From: an uncultured Desulfobulbaceae bacterium
Lineage (GTDB): Bacteria > Desulfobacterota > Desulfobulbia > Desulfobulbales > Desulfobulbaceae
DNA length: 64,000 bases
Direction: 5' to 3'
Assembly: GCA_947259225.1 (NCBI GenBank)
Contig: CAMYLK010000004.1
Coordinates: forward strand, 1 to 64,000
In this document: positions 7,607 through 16,644 of the stretch, piece after piece
Layout of the letters: every line of letters starts with the position of its first letter
Numbering within the stretch: the stretch's first letter is position 1
Notes under the pieces: model-generated
The model's database searches: none
What the model saw: only the letters and a program-made list of their open reading frames with translations
Told to the model about the DNA's origin: nothing
Translations under genes and position numbers: made by a program

Positions 7607-10600
7607 ATGGGTATGACAGTCAGCCAGCTCTATCGCAGAGTTGACGAACACATGGAATATTGTTTTAACGTGGAAACAGGTGGCCCCTTTGCCGGTACTG
7701 AGCTCAAGCGTCTGAAGCTGCTGCTGGCAGACGGTTTTCTTCTTGATACAGTATCGGACTCTCCGAACCTGGTTGGTGAACGGGTGGTGGAAGTAGGGCC
7801 CCGTATGAATTTTGCCACTGCCTGGTCATCAAATATGGTGTCTATCTGCCGGGCCATAGGCCTGGACAAGGTCACCAGGGTGGAACGCTCCCGGCGCTAT
7901 AATGTCCCTGTGAGTGAGGACATCGAACAGTTTGTGGCTGCAAACCATGATCGGATGACCGAGTGTCCATATCCGGAACCCTTGACGACTTTTGAGACCG
8001 GTATTGTTCCGGAGGCAGTGTATGAAGTCGATCTCAAAGGGGGCGGCCCTGATGCCCTGCTTCATATTCCCGGTATTTCCATGGATGAATGGGACCGGAA
8101 TTTCTACTATGACTACTTTGTAACAAAACATGACCGCAATCCGACCATTGTTGAGATCATGGACCTCAATAACGCAAACAGCGAGCATTCTCGGCACGGG
8201 TTTTTCAGGGGCAAACAGATTGTAGACGGTGTTGCACTGGAGAAAACCCTTTTTCAGCTTGTGACAGATACCCTGGAAGCAAACCCCAAGGGAAGCGTGA
8301 TCGCCTTTAAAGACAACTCCAGTGGAGTGCAGGGGCATGAGATCAGAACGATTCTTCCGGAAAACCCTGGAAAACCATCAAAATTCACCGCAGCGACGGT
8401 CAACTACCATGTAATTTTTACAGCGGAAACGCATAATTTTCCCACAGGGGTTGCTCCATTTCCGGGGGCTGAAACTGGGACTGGCGGCAGGATCCGCGAT
8501 ATCCAGGGAACCGGCAAGGGTGGGCTGGTCGTCGCTGGAACAGCTGCGTACTGTGTTGGCAACCTGAATATACCGGATTATGAATTGAAATGGGAAAACA
8601 AGTATGCAATTCCCGAAAACCTGGCATCCCCGCTGGAAATTGAAATAGAGGCGAGCAATGGAGCATCTGACTACGGTAACAAGTTTGGCGAACCGGTAAT
8701 CCAGGGTTTTACCCGTTCCTTTGATATGCGCCTTGATAACGGAGAACGATGGGGTTTTTTAAAACCAATTATGTTCACCGGCGGCATCGGCCAGATAGAT
8801 GAACGGCATACGGAGAAAGACGCAGAACTGAAGGGGATGAAAATCGTCCAGGTTGGCGGTCCGGCCTATCGGGTCGGTTTTGGCGGCGGTGCGGCTTCAT
8901 CAATGCTGCTGGGCGAGAATGTCTCAGAACTTGATTTTGACGCTGTTCAGCGCGGGGATGCCGAAATGGAGCAGAAGATGAACCGGGTTATCCGGGCCTG
9001 CAACGAGATGGGCGATAAAACCCTCATTGATGTGATTCATGATCAGGGTGCGGGCGGACCGGCAAACGTTCTTAAGGAGTTGGTCGAGCACTCAGGAGGA
9101 CGTATCGAGATTCGAAATATACGGGTCGGCGATCCAACAATGTCTGTACTTGAAATTTATGTGGCCGAATACCAGGAACGAAACGGATTTCTCATCAGTC
9201 CTGAAAATATAAAGCAGTTTCAGAAAATATGTGAACGGGAAAAGGTTGCCTGTGAAATTCTGGGCGAGGTGACAGGAGATCTTCGTTTTGTGGTGCACGA
9301 TGAACAGGACGGTTCAACGCCTGTTGATCTGGAGCTTGCAGAAGTACTTGGCGATATTCCGCAAAAGACTTTTCAGGATACCAGAGTCGAATCAAACTTG
9401 TCCCCTCTCACCTTGCCCGAGGATCTCGCTGTTCGAGATGCACTGCATGACGTTTTGCGCCTGGTCTCAGTCGGCTCGAAACGGTTCCTGACAAACAAGG
9501 TGGACCGGGCAGTGACAGGGCTTGTCGCCCAGCAGCAATGCTGTGGTCCGCTGCAGCTTACTGTTGGTGATGTGGCGGTTGTCTCACAAAGTCATTTCAG
9601 TAGAAGCGGGGGAGCAACGGCTATCGGTGAGCAGCCCATCAAGATGCTGGTCAACCCTGCAGCCGGTGCAAGGATGGCGGTCGGTGAATCCCTGACCAAC
9701 CTCGTCTGGGCAAAGGTGGACGACCTGAACCAGGTCAAATGCTCGGCCAATTGGATGTGGGCACCGAAACTTCCCGGTGAGGGGGCCGCAATGAACGATG
9801 CGGCAATGGCTATGCGGGATGCCATGATAAGCATAGGCATGGCCGTTGATGGCGGCAAGGACAGCCTGTCCATGGCAACCATGGTTGGCGACGAAACCGT
9901 GAAGTCTCCACGTGAACTTGTTATATCAGCATACGCGGCCATGCAGGATATTACCAAAGTTGTGACACCTGACCTGAAGCATCCTGGCGAGAGCAACCTC
10001 ATTTTTGTTGATCTGGCCTACGGAAAAAACAGGATGGGCGGAACGGCACTCGCTCACACCCTTGGTCACCTGGGTAACGAGTCACCGGATATGGATGATC
10101 CTGTCCTCCTCCAGAAAACATTTCTGGTCATCCAGGAGCTCATCGACCGTGACCTGATCACAGCCGGCCATGATCGCAGTGATGGAGGTCTGGTTACTAC
10201 TCTTCTTGAGATGGCCTTTGCCGGAAACTGTGGTTTTGAGGTGTATATAGAAGGTGAAAGTTCCCCACTTGCAGCTCTGTTTACCGAAGAACTGGGCCTG
10301 GTTCTTGAATGTAGAGAGTTCGATGCCCAGCAGGTTATGCAGACTTTAAGGGAGCAGGGAATTCCCTACCGGAACCTGGGACTGACGACACCGGACATGA
10401 AGGTTATTATCCATTACAATGATGAACCTGTCCTTGATGAGGACATGCCTGTTCTCAGGCAGTGGTGGGAGGAAACAAGTTACCAGCTGGAGCGGCTGCA
10501 GATGAATTCCGCCTGCGCCGATGAGGAAAAGAAAAATATTTTTGATCGCAAGGGCCCGTCATATCATTTGAGTTTTACACCGCAGCTTCCTCCTGTTGAG

Positions 10601-11422
10601 GTTCTGAGCAAAACCGATAAACCAAAGGTTGCCATCCTGCGTGATGAGGGGTCCAATTCCGACAGGGAGATGACTTCAGCCTTCTATACAGCAGGTTTTG
10701 AGACCTGGGACGTGTCCATGACCGATCTCCTGGAGGGGCGGGTGAACCTCGATATGTTTCAGGGGCTGGCGGCAGTGGGCGGCTTCTCCTATGCCGATGT
10801 GCCTGAATCAGCAAAGGGCTGGGCAGCAACCATTCTGTTTAACGACAAGCTGAAAGGGATGTTCAGAGAGTTTTATAACCGTCCGGATACATTCAGCCTC
10901 GGAATCTGCAACGGTTGTCAACTCTTCGGTCTGCTTGGCTGGGTTCCATGGGAGGGCATTGATGCAGAAAAGCAGCCGAGGTTTGTCAGAAACACTTCGG
11001 GCCGTTTTGAGTCGCGTTGGGTAACCCTCAAGGTGCAGGAAAGTAAATCCATAATGCTCGAGGGGATGAAGGACCTTGTCTTCGGTATCCATGTTGACCA
11101 TGGTGAGGGCCGCCTCCATTTCCCTGATCCGGCAATCAGGACCAAGGTTGAAGCAGAGGGACTGGCACCGGTTATCTATGTTGACGATGACGGTAACCCG
11201 TCCGAGGCGTATCCTTTTAACCCAAATGGGTCTCCTGGGGGGATGGCAGGGCTCTGTTCATCTGACGGCAGACATCTGGCCATGATGCCGCACCCTGAAA
11301 GAGTTTTCCTCCCTTGGCAGGCGCACTGGCTGCCTGAGGACATGAAGGAAATGGAGGTCTCCCCCTGGCTGCAGATGTTTCGCAATGCCTATGACTGGTG
11401 TGTGGCTAAAAGAGGGGGTTGA
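7607..11422 (+). CDS. purL: Phosphoribosylformylglycinamidine synthase, single-chain type
   Basis: This is the large fused FGAM synthase (about 1271 residues) of purine synthesis step four, close in size to the 1295-residue E. coli enzyme. In order it has a short PurS-like N-terminal region, the two AIR-synthase-like halves with NANSEHSRHGFF, ETHNFPTGVAPFPGA and GGGAASSM, and a C-terminal class I glutaminase. The glutaminase nucleophile is in GICNGCQLFG and the catalytic His/Glu pair in MMPHPERVF. An upstream TTG at 7544 is in frame, but ATG 7607 has AAGGG at a good 8-nt distance, so I prefer it (ATG 7601 or 7613 are possible). Many relatives use separate PurS, PurQ and PurL. Confidence 0.95.
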   Translation: MGMTVSQLYRRVDEHMEYCFNVETGGPFAGTELKRLKLLLADGFLLDTVSDSPNLVGERVVEVGPRMNFATAWSSNMVSICRAIGLDKVTRVERSRRYNVPVSEDIEQFVAANHDRMTECPYPEPLTTFETGIVPEAVYEVDLKGGGPDALLHIPGISMDEWDRNFYYDYFVTKHDRNPTIVEIMDLNNANSEHSRHGFFRGKQIVDGVALEKTLFQLVTDTLEANPKGSVIAFKDNSSGVQGHEIRTILPENPGKPSKFTAATVNYHVIFTAETHNFPTGVAPFPGAETGTGGRIRDIQGTGKGGLVVAGTAAYCVGNLNIPDYELKWENKYAIPENLASPLEIEIEASNGASDYGNKFGEPVIQGFTRSFDMRLDNGERWGFLKPIMFTGGIGQIDERHTEKDAELKGMKIVQVGGPAYRVGFGGGAASSMLLGENVSELDFDAVQRGDAEMEQKMNRVIRACNEMGDKTLIDVIHDQGAGGPANVLKELVEHSGGRIEIRNIRVGDPTMSVLEIYVAEYQERNGFLISPENIKQFQKICEREKVACEILGEVTGDLRFVVHDEQDGSTPVDLELAEVLGDIPQKTFQDTRVESNLSPLTLPEDLAVRDALHDVLRLVSVGSKRFLTNKVDRAVTGLVAQQQCCGPLQLTVGDVAVVSQSHFSRSGGATAIGEQPIKMLVNPAAGARMAVGESLTNLVWAKVDDLNQVKCSANWMWAPKLPGEGAAMNDAAMAMRDAMISIGMAVDGGKDSLSMATMVGDETVKSPRELVISAYAAMQDITKVVTPDLKHPGESNLIFVDLAYGKNRMGGTALAHTLGHLGNESPDMDDPVLLQKTFLVIQELIDRDLITAGHDRSDGGLVTTLLEMAFAGNCGFEVYIEGESSPLAALFTEELGLVLECREFDAQQVMQTLREQGIPYRNLGLTTPDMKVIIHYNDEPVLDEDMPVLRQWWEETSYQLERLQMNSACADEEKKNIFDRKGPSYHLSFTPQLPPVEVLSKTDKPKVAILRDEGSNSDREMTSAFYTAGFETWDVSMTDLLEGRVNLDMFQGLAAVGGFSYADVPESAKGWAATILFNDKLKGMFREFYNRPDTFSLGICNGCQLFGLLGWVPWEGIDAEKQPRFVRNTSGRFESRWVTLKVQESKSIMLEGMKDLVFGIHVDHGEGRLHFPDPAIRTKVEAEGLAPVIYVDDDGNPSEAYPFNPNGSPGGMAGLCSSDGRHLAMMPHPERVFLPWQAHWLPEDMKEMEVSPWLQMFRNAYDWCVAKRGG

Positions 11423-11443
11423 GGAATTTATCCCGCTTCAGTC

Positions 11444-12484
11444 CTATTCGGGATTTTGATCTACTAAAGACCCCGGTAATATAGTCTTTGCGTCTCTGTT
11501 AGACCCAAGAAGCAGGGCAAGCCATCGGGTCTTCTCGTTGCCGTTCATGGCAATTTTCAGGGTCATGGTCAGGGGAACGGACAGAAGCATTCCAACAGGA
11601 CCCAGCACCCAGCCCCAGAAGGCCATGGAAACAAATATGACCAGGGGCGACAGCCCGACTCCTGATCCCATTATTCTGGGTTCGAGAATATTGCCGATGA
11701 TCACGTTGATGGCCAGGTAACAGGCAGCCGCCGCAGTTGCCGGTCCTGGTCCCAATTGAACCAGCGCCAGCAGCACGGCAGGGATGGCCGCTATGATCGA
11801 GCCTACAGTCGGCACGAAGTTGAGCAGGAATGCTACCAGACCCCACATACCGGCAAAATCAACACCGATAATCTTTAGCGACACAGCGACCAGGATTCCG
11901 GTAACCAGACTGGTTACGGTTTTGAGGACCATATACCTGTTGACTCCCTTGGTGATCTGCGCGTACTCATCCAGGGATGCGTCACGGTCACCGGCTATTG
12001 CACGCAGTTTGTCCGGGAAACCGGCAGCTTCCATGAGAATGAAGACAAAGGTGAGGATTATCATGAATGTATTTGTCAGGAGGCCGCCCATCCTGTTAAG
12101 GGTGTTTGCCGCAATCCCCATGATCCTGCCGGGATCAAACTGCTCCATGATAATTTTATCGGTTACTTCCAGGCCATGACCCTCCAGCCAGGCGATTGCC
12201 CCAGCAAGTATCTCTTTGAGCCGGGCCTGATAAAAAGGCAGATTTTGGGAAAATTCAGAGAGCGATGAGCCGACCAGGCCAGCTATGACCATCTGAATAA
12301 TGATTAAAACTGGCACAAGAATTATTATTGAGAGAAACGGGGGGACACCTTTTGTTCTGAGCCAGTAAAGTGGCGGTCCGCAGATGATGGCAAGAAATGC
12401 TGCCAGCAGGAAGGGGATGATAATGGACTTGGCCGACATGATTCCGGCCACTACGATAATAAAAGCAGCAAGGTTCAGTAACAT
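11444..12484 (-). CDS. AI-2E family transporter (YdiK/PerM-like permease)
   Basis: The 346-residue integral membrane protein has paired N-terminal helices (residues about 3-65, starting LLNLAAFIIVVAGIMSAKSIIIPFLLAAFLA). A soluble-looking segment follows (80-130), then a cluster of C-terminal helices including FVPTVGSIIAAIPAVLLAL and the glycine/proline-rich ILEPRIMGSGVGLSPL signature of the AI-2E/UPF0118 family. Members export various small solutes, and the name does not prove AI-2 transport. It is convergent with purL, whose stop is 21 bp away, with a short ATCCCG/CGGGAT hairpin (11430-11454) between. Confidence 0.9.
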   Translation of the reverse strand: MLLNLAAFIIVVAGIMSAKSIIIPFLLAAFLAIICGPPLYWLRTKGVPPFLSIIILVPVLIIIQMVIAGLVGSSLSEFSQNLPFYQARLKEILAGAIAWLEGHGLEVTDKIIMEQFDPGRIMGIAANTLNRMGGLLTNTFMIILTFVFILMEAAGFPDKLRAIAGDRDASLDEYAQITKGVNRYMVLKTVTSLVTGILVAVSLKIIGVDFAGMWGLVAFLLNFVPTVGSIIAAIPAVLLALVQLGPGPATAAAACYLAINVIIGNILEPRIMGSGVGLSPLVIFVSMAFWGWVLGPVGMLLSVPLTMTLKIAMNGNEKTRWLALLLGSNRDAKTILPGSLVDQNPE

Positions 12485-12566
12485 ATATTTTTCAATGCTC
12501 CACAGCGGATGGGGATAAACGTAAATCTAATTTTTATAGTTGTAACATCCAGTTTTATTCTGGTCA

Positions 12567-12582
12567 AATTTTGTGCAAAATT
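12567..12582. promoter_or_regulatory. Small palindrome in divergent intergenic region
   Basis: AATTTTG-TG-CAAAATT is a perfect 7-bp inverted repeat midway between the divergent permease gene and the lipoprotein gene. It is operator-like in size and position, but no regulator gene is nearby. Confidence 0.3.
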
Positions 12583-12706
12583 CGATAAGATAGATGATGA
12601 AACGGCAATATATACTTTTTGTTGTCGTTCTCTGTATTACAGATTATTAAGTATGTATTCTTTACATTCTATGATTTTATATGAAATGTATTTGGAGACG
12701 TTAGAA

Positions 12707-13195
12707 ATGAATAAAAAGATTAATCACCTCGTCCTTCTGGCGGCGGTAATGTTACTCTTTGCTGCATGTGCGAAACAAGACACACCTGACAAGGTTATGC
12801 AATATCCTCAAACTGACAAGGTGGAGACTGTTTTTCAGACAAGTATGGTACCGGATTCCTGCAGGGTATTTGCCCACCTGTTTGTCACGATGCCGGCCAA
12901 GTACACGGGGCAGGAGTTTGTCGAGGCCGTATCTGGAGAAGCAAGATCAAAAGGGGCGGACATGATGCTGATCGGTCAATCACGCCAATGCACCACTGAA
13001 ACAGAAATTGATTTTACCTACTATGGCCCTGACCGTGAATACAAAATTCGCGAATGGCCTGGATGGAACTTCGGTTTCGAAGAGTGGGAGGAACAGGGGG
13101 AATGGGCCAGTATAGGCTACAAGGAATGGGGAAACAGCAATGTGCGTTATGATTTTCCTGTTGTTATGCAGGTAATTTTTCTCCGTTGTCAGTGA
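12707..13195 (+). CDS. Predicted lipoprotein of unknown function
   Basis: From ATG 12707 the 162-residue product opens with a lipoprotein signal peptide: MNKKIN, a hydrophobic run, then the lipobox LFAAC with cysteine near residue 21. GGAG 10 nt upstream supports this start over an in-frame ATG at 12509. The mature part has a VPDSCRVFAHLFVTMPA stretch and ends in aromatic/glutamate-rich sequence (WPGWNFGFEEWEEQGEW). It resembles small envelope lipoproteins, but I do not recognise the family. The upstream 220 bp are AT-rich and shared with the divergent permease gene. Confidence 0.75.
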   Translation: MNKKINHLVLLAAVMLLFAACAKQDTPDKVMQYPQTDKVETVFQTSMVPDSCRVFAHLFVTMPAKYTGQEFVEAVSGEARSKGADMMLIGQSRQCTTETEIDFTYYGPDREYKIREWPGWNFGFEEWEEQGEWASIGYKEWGNSNVRYDFPVVMQVIFLRCQ

Positions 13196-13279
13196 TTTAT
13201 TACATCCCTCTTTGATCACATTTCTGAAGGAAGGCGCCAGTATGGTTAAAGTTGAAAAAATGCCAAGTATTCTTTTCAA

Positions 13280-15529
13280 TTACCAAACTGCCCTTAACCC
13301 TTTCGTTTTTCTCACAGCATCAACCTTCCGCTCAAGTTCTACTCTCCATTTGGCATGGATCCTGGCTGCAGATGGAGCAATCAATTCCGGCAGCCCATAG
13401 ACCAGCCTGTCAGCAGCCCTGCTGGCTTCGATGACTGCCTCGATGGATCTGGCGCCGAACTTGTAGTCGGCAAGCAGCAATCGCAACAGCAGGCCCGAAG
13501 TTTTTCTGGCCGCGGTGCGCCAGTGGGTCTGCATCTGATGAGCGATGATGAAAGCCCTTTTAAGGAGGATGCGTCGAAGTTCTTCCAGATCCTCGTTAGA
13601 GGATGATTCCCTGAGAAGTTCTTCATCTATTTCAATGCCGTCAATATCGAGCACGACCCTCAAGCGACTCATAAAGTCAGGAATTTTCAGGGTTTTTATC
13701 TGCTGTCTTTCAAAAGGGTCCTGGATTTCCAGCAGCTCTTCCATGCCCTCATAGCTTGACTTTACCCCACCGGCAAAGACAAATATTGCCCGGCCGATAT
13801 GATAAGGTATGCCGTGCACATAGGTGACACCGTCCTGCATGGCGGGCAGAAAATAACGCAGGTATCCGAACTCATCGTCGTTATATCTGCAGTCAAACTC
13901 ATCCCAGAATGCAATGGGAACTTTGCCCTGGGCAACAGAGGCCCTGACCGGGTCGATGGCTGAATTGATTTCGTCGGGACTTGCAAACTGGGTCAGGTTG
14001 AATTCATAAAAATCAAAGGGGTTCCCTGTAAATTTATGAGAAATTTGACTGGCAACCTGCTTGACTGCAAAGGATTTCCCGGCACCCGGAGGCCCAAAAA
14101 CCCCTATGCACAAAGGCCGAAACACACTTTCCTTGGAGACATATGAGTCCATTACATTGTGCAGGGTAATAACCGGATCAATTTCCGCAGGATCTGTTGT
14201 CCGCAGGTGCCCTATCTGGAAAATGGGGAGTTGCTCAAATCCGGTACCACGGTTGACCTCTTCCTTGAGGTAGTGAAGAACCGAGACAATTATATCAATG
14301 GCATCAAAAGTGATATTTTTGCTTGAGAACCATGCCTTGGAACTGAAAAACGAGCGGAGTGCTTTTTTCTTTTCGCTGCTCCAGGCCTGGCTTGCAACGA
14401 GTTCCAGGGATTCTTCAAATTCATCAGAATATGGGGGAAGGATGATGAAATTCGGATCAGGTGTCGTCAGGTCGATGAATGAGCAGGGAGAGCCATCCGG
14501 GAAAGTCGACGAAAAATCGAGATTGGGGAATTCGAGGCCGTCATTGAAATAATAGCCATGTTCATACAACACCTGCCAGTTGAGAAGGACGCGTTTTGAA
14601 AAGTCATAAAAATAGTTACGGCAGAATTCAAATCCACTGAAACGCATGGCATCAAGCGCCAGCATTGAGGTGACCATGGTGTCGTAACAGGGGACTGCCC
14701 CCCTTTGGCGGGGAGAGCTCTTCTCCGGCAAATGATTTTTCCGGTATCGGAAAAAGGTGCCGTCCGGTCCCACGTAGAGTAAGCCGTGCGGGAACATTTC
14801 CACAACTATGTGACAGGTAAATCGATGGTTTTCATTGTCCCACAGTCCAACCTCTTCTGTACGAAGTGCCCGCAAGCACATAGCAACGATGGTCTCCCAG
14901 TTTACTGAGGCGTCCATTTCCATGCGGGTAGTTTCCAGATCTGACAGACGGCAGAAAAGGGTAAAACGCTCTTTGAGTATGGCGGCCCATTTTTGCCAGT
15001 AGGCCACCGAAATACCAAGAGCGATACACCACATGCCGGGATTAAGTTTTACTATGTCATTGCAGATTTGCGGCGGTACCCCGGAGTCGTCAATGAGCAG
15101 CATGCCATTATTGTTGCTGATAGTCTCTATGTTGTTATCTGATATGACAAAGGGTGCGACCTTGCTGCCCCGCCCATGGGCCGGCAGTATCTGGTTGGTC
15201 ATGAACCAGCCGTGATCGGGTTTTTCCGTCCTGCCGGTCTTGCATTTACTGTAAATCTGGTAGACTTGTTTCTCTTCTCCGTAGCTCAGGGTGTTGAGTC
15301 TTGGCGTCAGTTCCGATTCGGCCAGGTAAGAAGCCAGCCAGGTGAGACACTGGTCAAGCCGTCCATTTTCCTTGTTGACCTTTCCGGCCAGGAGATCAAT
15401 ATCGTCCCCAGGATTATACCCGTAAGCCGGAAGGCTGCCTTCCTCAAGGAGGCTGACCTCCTTCACAGGAACGTTAAAGATGGTCACATTGGAACCGAGA
15501 AAAAGAATTTTTGGGCTCAGGCTTTCCAT
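13280..15529 (-). CDS. AAA+ ATPase with PfkB-like N-terminal domain
   Basis: Residues about 460-650 of this 749-residue protein form an AAA+ module with Walker A GPPGAGKS (near 479) and Walker B-like IAFWDEFD (near 540). A phenylalanine/glycine strand IFVFAGG follows, then a C-terminal helical lid. The first 300 residues show the order of a ribokinase/PfkB fold: a strand LLIDDSG, FTLFCRLSDLE (where the family has NxxE), VVEMFPHGLLYVGPDG (where the family has TxGxxG) and GAVPCYDTMVTSML with the aspartate at the catalytic position. The kinase match is by pattern only, and the GAGD signature is altered, so catalysis is doubtful. ATG 15529 is preferred; TTG 15568 is in frame with a purine-rich stretch before it. 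The gene follows the MBL hydrolase on the same strand after 195 bp. Confidence 0.75.
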   Translation of the reverse strand: MESLSPKILFLGSNVTIFNVPVKEVSLLEEGSLPAYGYNPGDDIDLLAGKVNKENGRLDQCLTWLASYLAESELTPRLNTLSYGEEKQVYQIYSKCKTGRTEKPDHGWFMTNQILPAHGRGSKVAPFVISDNNIETISNNNGMLLIDDSGVPPQICNDIVKLNPGMWCIALGISVAYWQKWAAILKERFTLFCRLSDLETTRMEMDASVNWETIVAMCLRALRTEEVGLWDNENHRFTCHIVVEMFPHGLLYVGPDGTFFRYRKNHLPEKSSPRQRGAVPCYDTMVTSMLALDAMRFSGFEFCRNYFYDFSKRVLLNWQVLYEHGYYFNDGLEFPNLDFSSTFPDGSPCSFIDLTTPDPNFIILPPYSDEFEESLELVASQAWSSEKKKALRSFFSSKAWFSSKNITFDAIDIIVSVLHYLKEEVNRGTGFEQLPIFQIGHLRTTDPAEIDPVITLHNVMDSYVSKESVFRPLCIGVFGPPGAGKSFAVKQVASQISHKFTGNPFDFYEFNLTQFASPDEINSAIDPVRASVAQGKVPIAFWDEFDCRYNDDEFGYLRYFLPAMQDGVTYVHGIPYHIGRAIFVFAGGVKSSYEGMEELLEIQDPFERQQIKTLKIPDFMSRLRVVLDIDGIEIDEELLRESSSNEDLEELRRILLKRAFIIAHQMQTHWRTAARKTSGLLLRLLLADYKFGARSIEAVIEASRAADRLVYGLPELIAPSAARIHAKWRVELERKVDAVRKTKGLRAVW

Positions 15530-15763
15530 GTTGACACCACGGTCGGTTAATTTTAATAGGGGCGGCAACCCTTTCCCTGCTGTATTTAAAAAAGCAGTAC
15601 GAGCTAACAGATCTATTCCATGCCGGGTATTATGACACGGGTTTGCCTTGGAATATGTGTAATGATCGGTTTGTTTTCAGTAATGAGAGGTTACGTGTTT
15701 CTCATGTTAATTGTATCAGAATACGTACTCCTTTTCTAATACTGTTTATCAGGAGAGAGGGGG

Positions 15764-16603
15764 TCAGGAAATATGATGAATTACCCTGCCATGCGGATCA
15801 ATTTTGCAGGCGTTCATGTAGATGTCGTGATAAAAGGTAAACCAGCATCCCCGTTCCAGGTAGTGGGGCAGGAGCTTCTCCTTTTGTTTTATCAGCTCAA
15901 GTGGAAAATTATCGTAAGCCATAATCCAGAGTGGGTTCGTATGGGTGTGGGTGGGCAGGACATCGGCAAGATGAACAGCACAGCCTTCGCTGCCAAGCAT
16001 TTCGACAAGCTGATGTCCCCTGGTGTGACCGCCGGTCAAGCGGATATTTACTCTCGGGATGATCTCCCGGTCACCATTAACTGTCTCCAGGTTGTCATGT
16101 AAAGAAAGGCCGGTGAAATTATCCGGCCAATAGGTGTGGGCTGACCGGGCGTTAGGATGGGCGATATCATACCATTCTGCTTCCTGGATGATATGAAGGG
16201 CATTTGGAAATGTCAGCTCAGGACTTCCGTTATCATTGTGCATTACAACACCGCCGGCATGGTCAAAATCACCATGGGTCAGGATAACATAGTGAATGTC
16301 CTCTCTTTTCAACCCCAGAGATTCAAGGTCACTGGGTATTGACCACGGCTCGTAAATCCTGAAAATGTTTTGCTGCTTGTCGGTCAGTTTATTGCCAAGC
16401 CCGGTATCAATAATCAGATTGTGTTCACCTGTCTGGACCAGGAGCGGGGCATTGAGCATTTTGATGTAGTTGTCTCTGTCTGGCGGATACTTTTGCTGCC
16501 ACAGTACCTTGGGAACTGCACCGTACATTGTACCCCCGTCCAGCTCGAAGTTTCCTCCGCATAACCAGTTAATTTTGATATTACCAAGGGATAGCTGTGC
16601 CAT
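15764..16603 (-). CDS. MBL-fold metallohydrolase
   Basis: The 279-residue metallo-beta-lactamase-fold enzyme has metal motif THGDFDHAGG near residue 109 (His and Asp ligands), a conserved LTGGHTRGH near 190 and HLADVLPTH near 212, typical of lactonase-like or general MBL hydrolases. The substrate cannot be inferred. It begins 41 bp after pccA ends and may be read through from the propionate operon. The AAA+ gene follows it. No good ribosome site is seen before the ATG. Confidence 0.88.
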   Translation of the reverse strand: MAQLSLGNIKINWLCGGNFELDGGTMYGAVPKVLWQQKYPPDRDNYIKMLNAPLLVQTGEHNLIIDTGLGNKLTDKQQNIFRIYEPWSIPSDLESLGLKREDIHYVILTHGDFDHAGGVVMHNDNGSPELTFPNALHIIQEAEWYDIAHPNARSAHTYWPDNFTGLSLHDNLETVNGDREIIPRVNIRLTGGHTRGHQLVEMLGSEGCAVHLADVLPTHTHTNPLWIMAYDNFPLELIKQKEKLLPHYLERGCWFTFYHDIYMNACKIDPHGRVIHHIS

Positions 16604-16644
16604 AGCAGAGGTATTATATTTGATAATTCTATTTCAAGAATAGA

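Noticed and set aside
12509..12706. Longer N-terminus for the lipoprotein gene
   Set aside because: It would place the signal peptide and lipobox internally. The ATG at 12707 has a better ribosome site.
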